A stretch of 10,719 bases of DNA from Gammaproteobacteria bacterium. Lineage in GTDB: Bacteria > Pseudomonadota > Gammaproteobacteria > Arenicellales > JAOTYS01. Shown here one piece after another: positions 5,043 to 10,719 of the stretch. The translations under genes were made by a program, and so were the position numbers. The notes beneath the pieces are model-generated. The model searched no databases and was not told where the DNA came from. It was given only the letters and a program-made list of their open reading frames with translations. Each line of letters opens with the position of its first letter. The stretch's first letter is position 1. The stretch spans positions 1 to 10,719 of the forward strand of contig JAOTYS010000127.1 in NCBI GenBank assembly GCA_029861795.1, in the 5' to 3' direction.

Positions 5043-6707
5043 TTATGCCAGGCTAAGTCCGCGAATATCCGCCGGATCTTTGATGGCGTAGACCGCGACG
5101 GGTCCGCTGCGTCCACGGACGTCTGCGTTGTGACTAGGAAAATCTGAAAGATCGACACCGGCTGCGCCAGCGGTCACTGCAGAGACGACGAGGCTGCACT
5201 GGTATTCCTTGGTCAACGCTTCTAAGCGCGATGCAATGTTAATGTTATCCCCAATGGCCGAGAGAATGGGCGCGGCCGGGGGCCCCATCGTCCCAACAAT
5301 AGCCTCCCCACTGTGGATACCTATACCAATACGCAATGGTTGGTCCAACTCCTGCTCAAGGCTGCGATTCAATGTGGCTAATCGAGCGCACATTTGCACC
5401 GCGCCTTGCAATGCGGCGCGACAACCTTGCTCGACACTGGAATGTAGGCCGTAAAGTGCCATTAAACCGTCACCATTGAATTGTGCGTAGTGTCCATCTG
5501 TTAGCTTTAATGCCTCTGACATCTCCGCAAAAAACTGATTGAGAATAAACACGACGTCATAAGGCATTCGTTGCTCACCAAGACGAGTGGATCCACGCAG
5601 ATCGATGAACATTACAGCCACCCGTTGTTCGTGACCTTGAACCCCACCGGGGCGCCGGGCCCGCTCCACCGTGGCATTGGGTGGCAATAACGGAGTAATA
5701 AGCAAATCGCTAGTCGGACACAACTGGCAGGCCAACCGAACATTAGGTTCGGCCGAGATCCGGGTTAGCGCCTGCTGCTCCAATTGCGAAGGTTTGGGAA
5801 GTTGCTCCAACCCCTCCCCCACACGGACGCGGCAAGTGGTACAGCGCGCCCGCCCTCCGCACACAGAGGCATGAGGAACGCCCGCGGCCCGCACGGCTTC
5901 GAGCAGCGTCTGTCCGAGCGTCGCTGCGACGACCTTGCCTGAAGGATAGGCAACGCGAAACGCACCATGACGTTTACTGACCAAACGTCGGCATTCGCGC
6001 AGCAATACCACCGCCGCAATCAGGCCGACTATCCACCATACGACAACCGGCTCGAGGCCCAGGATAAACTCCCGTGTATCCGGGTCTGCCGAAAACCAGT
6101 CGGCAAACATAATCTGTAACCGCTCGGGGTCGTCAGTCCATTCTCGGGTGGCGACACCTGCACGCACATAACCCAATAGCGCCAAAACAGGGAGCAGCAC
6201 TGCGGCGGGGTAAAGAAAAGGAATCGCTTTGGGGTACCAGGATTTTAGTCGCAACCAAAAGTGCATTCCTACGGCCACATGAATCCATACTACGAGCAAT
6301 AGAATGGGTTGTTTAATGGTGAGGTAGGTTTTAGACCACAAGGCGGTTACCACGTACGGATAGGTGGTCTCGATGTCCAACAGGGTTGCCGCAACGCGCG
6401 TACCAATTATGTGACCGGCCAACAGCGGTACGATCAGCAAACCCATGGCTAATTGAACCGCCTCCCACACAGGCATCCGCAGGGTCGTGCGCCGCCACAG
6501 GGAATACAGCGCCAGCGCAAAATGAGTGAGGAATGACCCGTATAACAGCACCGTGCCCAATGGGCTGCGCCACCAGGCAGACAGCACCTGACGCAGTCCT
6601 TCCATGGCATCGAATGACCAGATGCCTAAGCTGTGGTTCGTCAGATGGGGGATGACGTAAACGGCGAGTACAAGCCCAGACCAAAGGCGCAGGCGCTTTT
6701 CCAACAT
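5043..6707 (-). CDS. Membrane adenylate/guanylate cyclase with 2Fe-2S ferredoxin domain
   Basis: This 554-residue inner-membrane protein has three parts. Residues 1-240 hold six predicted helices (about 9-29, 50-70, 83-106, 132-152, 163-183, 218-237) with histidines H21, H25, H62, H99, H143 and H149, reminiscent of heme-binding SdhC-like proteins; heme binding is inferred. Residues about 250-340 are a plant-type 2Fe-2S ferredoxin domain with C283, C289, C292 and C327. Residues about 360-545 are a class III cyclase domain with metal ligands D369 and D413 and the N490/R494 pair (NIASR). The usual adenine-selecting Lys is Gln (Q409 in AQFNGDG), so cAMP rather than cGMP is not certain. This architecture is known in proteobacteria but little characterised; a redox-sensing role is plausible. 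It follows the TPR gene after 14 nt and has no clear Shine-Dalgarno, suggesting coupling. Confidence 0.9.
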   Translation of the reverse strand: MLEKRLRLWSGLVLAVYVIPHLTNHSLGIWSFDAMEGLRQVLSAWWRSPLGTVLLYGSFLTHFALALYSLWRRTTLRMPVWEAVQLAMGLLIVPLLAGHIIGTRVAATLLDIETTYPYVVTALWSKTYLTIKQPILLLVVWIHVAVGMHFWLRLKSWYPKAIPFLYPAAVLLPVLALLGYVRAGVATREWTDDPERLQIMFADWFSADPDTREFILGLEPVVVWWIVGLIAAVVLLRECRRLVSKRHGAFRVAYPSGKVVAATLGQTLLEAVRAAGVPHASVCGGRARCTTCRVRVGEGLEQLPKPSQLEQQALTRISAEPNVRLACQLCPTSDLLITPLLPPNATVERARRPGGVQGHEQRVAVMFIDLRGSTRLGEQRMPYDVVFILNQFFAEMSEALKLTDGHYAQFNGDGLMALYGLHSSVEQGCRAALQGAVQMCARLATLNRSLEQELDQPLRIGIGIHSGEAIVGTMGPPAAPILSAIGDNINIASRLEALTKEYQCSLVVSAVTAGAAGVDLSDFPSHNADVRGRSGPVAVYAIKDPADIRGLSLA

Positions 6708-6721
6708 TGAGCTATGAGGCG

Positions 6722-7192
6722 CTATAGCACTTTGCGAGCGTCCGACAATACCTCATCGATTTTTTTCTTGAGCTCTGCCGCCTCATCCGAACCCAGATCA
6801 AGCAAGCGTTGGTAATTCTCATTGGCCTTGGAAATTTTCCCTTGCCAAAGATATAGCTCTCCCTGGTACTCCAGCGCCTCATGGTGATTGCTATCTAGGG
6901 TCAGCACCTTTGCATAAGCTTCGTCCGCTTCATCAAAGTACTGTTTGCCGATGGTCCTCAAGGTAAATCCTAAATTGTTCAGCGCGTCTGCGTAGTCTGG
7001 TTTGATCTTCAAGGCCTTGCGATACAACTCCAAAGCGGTGTCGTAGTCTTTTGCTTCGTGCGCTATCACTCCCTTTTGGAAATATTTTTCATGTTTGGCA
7101 GACGATGACGAGGACGTGCCTCCGCCGGAAAGATTGCCCAACAGCAACGGTGCGATGGCCGCGACCAGCACAATAGTAATCTTTGATTTCAT
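6722..7192 (-). CDS. Exported TPR-repeat protein
   Basis: This 156-residue protein begins with a signal sequence (MKSKITIVLVAAIAPLLLG) followed by a Gly/Ser linker (about 22-31). There is no lipobox Cys, so I expect a periplasmic or N-terminally anchored protein, not a lipoprotein. Residues about 36-136 form three tetratricopeptide repeats (about 36-69, 70-103, 104-136), with typical positions such as ALNNLGFTL and ALEYQGELYLWQG. The C-terminal ~20 residues are a charged helix. I chose ATG 7192 because the signal peptide starts there and AGGAG (7204-7200) lies 7 nt upstream. A start at 7261 would add 23 residues and bury the signal. It is the first gene of the operon with the cyclase, 14 nt apart. 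TPRs mediate protein contacts, so it may bind the cyclase's external loops; this is inference. Confidence 0.82.
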   Translation of the reverse strand: MKSKITIVLVAAIAPLLLGNLSGGGTSSSSSAKHEKYFQKGVIAHEAKDYDTALELYRKALKIKPDYADALNNLGFTLRTIGKQYFDEADEAYAKVLTLDSNHHEALEYQGELYLWQGKISKANENYQRLLDLGSDEAAELKKKIDEVLSDARKVL

Positions 7193-7509
7193 TTCCTCAC
7201 TCCTACATTCGATATAAGCCCTGAAACGGCACCGTGGAGAGCGCCACCGGAGCCCATCCACTTGCTCCTGATAAACGACCTACGGAGTATTGGACAACAA
7301 TCTTGCATGTTTTACTTTGAGCCGGAACAGTACCTGGTCAGAACAAGGACGCTGCGGACCCGCGACTAGACCGCACGCGACTTCTGCCTATCGGCGTTGC
7401 CGCACCCAGTATGCCGATCGCGCCGGTGGAAGTATAGTTAGCCTGAATGTGCCCGTCGCACAACAGACCTCCCTGCGAACCATCTGACTATAAACCGAAC
7501 AACAACCTC
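7193..7509. other. Divergent intergenic region between the TPR gene and the DUF2868 gene
   Basis: This 317-bp stretch must hold promoters for both directions. On the plus strand a TATAGT (7433-7438) could be a -10 for the DUF2868 gene, without a good -35 at the right distance. On the minus strand a TTGTCC with a TTTATC 16 nt later (within 7270-7297) is a weak candidate for the TPR operon. No strong repeat or operator stood out, and short ORFs here look like chance. Confidence 0.4.
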
Positions 7510-9057
7510 ATGGCACGACAACCAGACGAACAATCCACGTTCGCCGACCTAGTTGACCTAAAGATCCAATTGGAACTGGATCGCACCCGTGACCCCGACG
7601 AGCTACACAGACGTGATCGCAAAATCGGCCGCGAACTTTCCGCGCAATGTTTATCCGACCGCCGGGCGCAGTTACGTCAATGGCTCAGGCATAGCCGCGA
7701 CCCTGAACATCCTCAACACGGTGCCCGTGCCGTACTCGCCTACCGAGTCACGGCGCTAATTCTGGCCGGCGTCGGTCTGATCATCGGCTGTGTGTGTGCA
7801 GGCGCGGCATTCTATTATGACGGCAGCCAGCCGGTGAATGTGGTCACGGTGTTAGCGTTATTCGTGGCACTTCAATTGTTGCTGCTGGCACTGTTGGGGC
7901 TCGCCACCATACCTTCGAGATTAGCGAGGGGTGTACCCGGACTACGCACTGTCCAGCAGATGTTAACGCTATTGAGTCCCGGCCGCTTGATGCCGTGGAT
8001 AGTAAGGATATTGCCACAGAGTTACCGTGAACTATTGCAGCAGGTATTGGCCAGTGGCACCCGTCTTAGTTCAGTTTACGGCAACGTCGGTAAATGGGGC
8101 GTGCTGCTCGGTTCCCAGGTGTTCGCGCTCGCATTCAACCTCGGGGCACTGGCGACTTGCTTGTATCTGGTTGTGTTTTCAGATCTCGCTTTTGGATGGA
8201 GCACGACCTTACAGACCAGCGCCGATGGATTTCACTCATTGGTGCTCACTATCGCGGCGCCTTGGTCTCAGTGGTTCAACGAGGGTGTGCCGTCCCTGGA
8301 ATTGGTCACAGCGACTCGATACTTTCGCATCGACGCCGGTGAGTTTGCCAGTTCCATGAACGAGCACGATGCCGCTGCGCTAGGGGGATGGTGGCCATTT
8401 CTGGTAGCGGCCATGATTTGCTACGGCCTACTACCTCGGATAGTCACCACACTGTTGTCGGCAGGGCGTCTGCGTGCGTCAATCCACCATGCATTCACAC
8501 ATATGCCGGGTGCCGCCAGGATACTCGATCGCATGAATAGCGAAATCATAGAGATGTCGGCAAACGGAAGCGAGGTGCAGCAACCGTCTTCACAAACTGT
8601 CTCTCCACCATCCGCAACAATTACATTGGCTTCGGACAAGTCATGGGTAGTGCGCTGGGCAGGAATTAAATTGGATACCGATGCGATCAACGCACACTTG
8701 GCCCGTTACCTGCAAACCACGACGGTACAGTTACTTGATGCCGGCGGATCCCAAAGCCTCGAAGATGACGCACGCGTAATCGAGCAGCTAGCGCAAACGC
8801 CGAGTGAGACGCAACTTGTGCTATTGGTCAAATCCTGGGAACCGCCGCTGATGGAACTTGTGGATTTCCTTAAAGCGCTGCGTCAAGCCCTGCCCAAAGA
8901 TCGCGCCATCATTGTGCTACCGGTAGCCTTGGATCAAGCTGCAGCACCGATCGCACCATCACCAAGCGACGTGCAGATGTGGGGACGAAAAATTCGCGGC
9001 ATCGGCGACCCTTGGTTGGACATTGGCATTAACCATCAGGCCGATCCAGATGTCTGA
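7510..9057 (+). CDS. DUF2868 family membrane protein
   Basis: This 515-residue protein has unknown function. The N-terminus (FADLVDLKIQLELDRTRD at about 11-28) is the conserved cytoplasmic start typical of DUF2868 proteins. Predicted membrane helices lie at about 79-102, 109-134, 195-224 and 290-316. Residues about 350-372 are a Ser/Thr/Pro-rich linker, and about 373-515 form a soluble alpha/beta C-terminal domain (LVLLVKSW and AIIVLPVAL look like strands). I place the start at ATG 7510, which gives the family's usual N-terminus; an in-frame ATG at 7447 would add 21 unconserved-looking residues. Neither has a clear Shine-Dalgarno. Its last 8 nt overlap the start of the GTPase gene, so the two are translationally coupled. 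DUF2868 next to a DUF3482 GTPase is a recurrent pair in gammaproteobacteria as I recall, suggesting a membrane partner of the GTPase. The assignment rests on recall of the family, not a search. Confidence 0.8.
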   Translation: MARQPDEQSTFADLVDLKIQLELDRTRDPDELHRRDRKIGRELSAQCLSDRRAQLRQWLRHSRDPEHPQHGARAVLAYRVTALILAGVGLIIGCVCAGAAFYYDGSQPVNVVTVLALFVALQLLLLALLGLATIPSRLARGVPGLRTVQQMLTLLSPGRLMPWIVRILPQSYRELLQQVLASGTRLSSVYGNVGKWGVLLGSQVFALAFNLGALATCLYLVVFSDLAFGWSTTLQTSADGFHSLVLTIAAPWSQWFNEGVPSLELVTATRYFRIDAGEFASSMNEHDAAALGGWWPFLVAAMICYGLLPRIVTTLLSAGRLRASIHHAFTHMPGAARILDRMNSEIIEMSANGSEVQQPSSQTVSPPSATITLASDKSWVVRWAGIKLDTDAINAHLARYLQTTTVQLLDAGGSQSLEDDARVIEQLAQTPSETQLVLLVKSWEPPLMELVDFLKALRQALPKDRAIIVLPVALDQAAAPIAPSPSDVQMWGRKIRGIGDPWLDIGINHQADPDV

Positions 9058-10453
9058 CCCGGTGTTTGCCGTAGTCGGCCATCCCAACAAGGGTAAGTCC
9101 AGCATCGTTGCGACCTTGGCACAGGACGACTCAGTGATCATCTCTGCCGAACCGGGCACCACCACTCGCTGCCGTCGCTTTCCCATGAAAGTCGATGATC
9201 AGTTGCTGTACACGTTGGTGGACACACCGGGATTTCAACGCGCCCGTGCAGCACTTGCATGGATGAAGGCCCGAGAGCGAAGCGCCGCCGATCGGCCGGA
9301 CATAGTGCACAGCTTTGTAGATGAACATCGCAACAGCAACACATTCCCCGATGAATGCGAATTGCTGTCGCCTCTTATCCAGGGCGCCGGCATCCTCTAT
9401 GTAGTCGATGGTTCTCGACCCTACGGCGACGAGTACGAAGCGGAGATGGAAATCCTTCGTTGGACCGGCCAACCTAGCATGGCGTTGATCAATCTGGTGG
9501 GCGACGGCAACCATGTCGAGCAATGGACCGCCGCGCTAGGACAATTTTTCAAGGTGGTTCGCGTGTTTAATGCGGTGACCGCCGAATTTTATAAGCGAAT
9601 CGATCTTCTCACCGCGTTTGGTCAACTCAAGCAGGAATGGCGAAAGCCATTGACGCAAGCTGTCGCCAGCCTGGAACACGACCGTGAGAGGCGGCGCGGC
9701 AGAAGCGCTCGGGAGATCGCTGAAATGTTGGCGGACATGCTTGCGTCCGTGTTCACTCAGCGCCTCTCAACAAACGAAGACCCGGATCCACATCAATCCA
9801 AGCTGTCGCAGCGTTATCTCGATGGTCTGCGCGAGCGCGAGCGGGCGTGCCGTCGCGCAGTGGAACGTATTTACGACCATCGGCGACTAAAGCGTAGCGA
9901 GCAGGAATTTGACTTGGTCGCTACGGACTTATTCTCGAAACAGAGTTGGCTGTTGTGGGGTTTGACCCGACGACAGTTGATCACCGCCGGGGCAATAGGT
10001 GGCGCATTAGCGGGTGGTGGCATCGATCTCGCACTGGGTGGCGCGTCGCTGATGCTCGGCACGGCGATTGGCGGTGCAGTCGGTACGGCGTCTGCGCTTT
10101 TCTCCTTCGATCGTATGATTGAGGCTAAAGTGCTCGGGCTTCCGTTAGGCGGGCAAGAAGTGCGTGTGGGACCCGTAAGCAATACGAACTTTCCCTATGT
10201 CGTGCTCGGGCGTGCGCTTTATCATCACGCGTTGATTGCAGGACGCAGTCACGCGCTTCGAGCTGAGCTAACAGTAGATAGTGCAGCGGCGAATAAAAGC
10301 GCGGCGGCGTTGAGCGTTGATCTGCGCAAGAAGCTTCAACGCATTTTCTCTACACTGAAACCCGAGGCCGATGCTGAGACTGTGGCTGACGCGTGTGACG
10401 AATTAACCGCACTGGTTACGCTACTGCTGAAAGAATCAGAACGCAATAATTAG
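9050..10453 (+). CDS. Era-like GTPase with DUF3482 C-terminal domain
   Basis: This 467-residue protein has an N-terminal G domain (about 4-190): P-loop GHPNKGKSS (10-18), switch I threonines T37-T39 in PGTTTR, and the G3 motif DTPG (58-61). The G4 motif is not NKxD; the corresponding strand reads ALINLVGD (145-152), so guanine recognition may be altered, as seems common in this family. Residues about 205-300 are charged and helical, likely coiled-coil (ERRRGRSAREIAEM; RERERACRRAVERI). Residues about 312-350 are a glycine-zipper hydrophobic stretch (GAIGGALAGGG; GTAIGGAVGTA) that could insert in or associate with the membrane. The rest matches the DUF3482 region. I chose ATG 9050, which overlaps the DUF2868 stop in ATGTCTGA; a TTG at 9023 would add nine residues. 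It probably works with the upstream membrane protein. The cellular role is unknown. Confidence 0.87.
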   Translation: MSDPVFAVVGHPNKGKSSIVATLAQDDSVIISAEPGTTTRCRRFPMKVDDQLLYTLVDTPGFQRARAALAWMKARERSAADRPDIVHSFVDEHRNSNTFPDECELLSPLIQGAGILYVVDGSRPYGDEYEAEMEILRWTGQPSMALINLVGDGNHVEQWTAALGQFFKVVRVFNAVTAEFYKRIDLLTAFGQLKQEWRKPLTQAVASLEHDRERRRGRSAREIAEMLADMLASVFTQRLSTNEDPDPHQSKLSQRYLDGLRERERACRRAVERIYDHRRLKRSEQEFDLVATDLFSKQSWLLWGLTRRQLITAGAIGGALAGGGIDLALGGASLMLGTAIGGAVGTASALFSFDRMIEAKVLGLPLGGQEVRVGPVSNTNFPYVVLGRALYHHALIAGRSHALRAELTVDSAAANKSAAALSVDLRKKLQRIFSTLKPEADAETVADACDELTALVTLLLKESERNN

Positions 10454-10499
10454 CCAAACACACATGAGCTATAGTTGTGTAAATTCAGAAACAGCTCAA

Positions 10500-10513
10500 A
10501 CCTTTGCAAAGGT
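10500..10513. repeat. Perfect 14-bp palindrome between the GTPase and SLC13 genes
   Basis: ACCTTTGCAAAGGT is fully self-complementary and lies in the 142-bp gap, about 85 bp upstream of the permease start. No T-run follows on the plus strand, so an operator is more likely than a terminator. No regulator is assigned. The gap shows no convincing -35/-10 pair. Confidence 0.4.
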
Positions 10514-10595
10514 GAGATCCTAAACCTTCAGTGAGACAAAAGACGTGCAGCATCTAATCAGCTGATCGCTTGTGCGGTCGCAATCATAAATACTC

Positions 10596-10719
10596 ATGAC
10601 CCAGGACCAATTCATCGTCTTCAGCATACTCGGCGTCACGTTACTTCTGTTTGCTTGGGGGCGATGGCGATACGACTTGGTGGCGGTGATCGCACTGATC
10701 GCGGTTGTTGTCGCGAAAC
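10596..10719 (+). CDS. SLC13-family permease, 5' part only
   Basis: Forty-one codons from ATG 10596 run off the window edge. The sequence is hydrophobic from the start: a first helix at about residues 6-20 (IVFSILGVTLLLFAW), then the short motif GRWRYDLVA, then a second helix VIALIAVVVA. This WGRWRYDLVA turn is typical of SLC13/ArsB-type anion permeases that carry TrkA-C domains further on. An in-frame TAA at 10587-10589 excludes an earlier start. There is no clear Shine-Dalgarno. It is on the same strand as the GTPase gene, 142 nt downstream, and probably has its own promoter. Substrate cannot be told from this fragment. Confidence 0.75.
   Translation, partial: MTQDQFIVFSILGVTLLLFAWGRWRYDLVAVIALIAVVVAK

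Noticed and set aside
7193..7261. N-terminal extension of the TPR protein from ATG 7261
   Set aside because: It would place 23 charged residues ahead of the signal sequence and ignore the well-placed AGGAG at 7204-7200.

Overview
The window reads as a chromosomal segment of a gammaproteobacterium of moderate GC. The signs are a split adenosylcobalamin-dependent ribonucleotide reductase (nrdJa/nrdJb, the arrangement known from Pseudomonas), a DUF2868/DUF3482 GTPase pair, a membrane 2Fe-2S class III cyclase and an SLC13-type permease. The species cannot be named from sequence alone. I see no insertion sequence, CRISPR array, tRNA or rRNA gene.

Layout. Positions 1-150 (minus) hold the first 50 codons of an extremely Lys-rich, histone H1-like protein. 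Positions 151-735 have no convincing gene but contain a good minus-strand promoter and several palindromes. Positions 736-3599 (minus) are the nrdJa-nrdJb operon. Positions 3600-4244 form a dense control region: two minus-strand promoters facing nrdJa, each with a tandem pair of NrdR-type boxes exactly 31 bp apart, a run of four stem-loops between the promoters, and then, toward the next gene, a hairpin, a plus-strand promoter and three 13-bp direct repeats. Positions 4245-4934 (plus) encode a HAD-family phosphatase. Positions 5043-7192 (minus) form an operon of an exported TPR protein followed by a six-helix membrane protein with a ferredoxin domain and an adenylate/guanylate cyclase domain. 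Positions 7510-10453 (plus) are a DUF2868 membrane protein overlapping by 8 nt with a DUF3482 GTPase. Positions 10596-10719 (plus) are the start of an SLC13-family permease that runs off the window.

How it fits together. NrdJa and NrdJb together make deoxyribonucleotides using vitamin B12. The paired boxes predict repression by NrdR, the (d)ATP-sensing regulator of ribonucleotide reductase genes; nrdR itself is not in the window. The distal promoter would give a leader of about 400 nt carrying the stem-loops. The TPR-cyclase operon looks like a redox- or respiration-linked second-messenger module. The DUF2868-GTPase pair looks like a translationally coupled, membrane-associated GTPase system of unknown function.

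The most novel-looking part is the duplicated NrdR promoter architecture and the structured RNA segment between its two copies (3742-4040).
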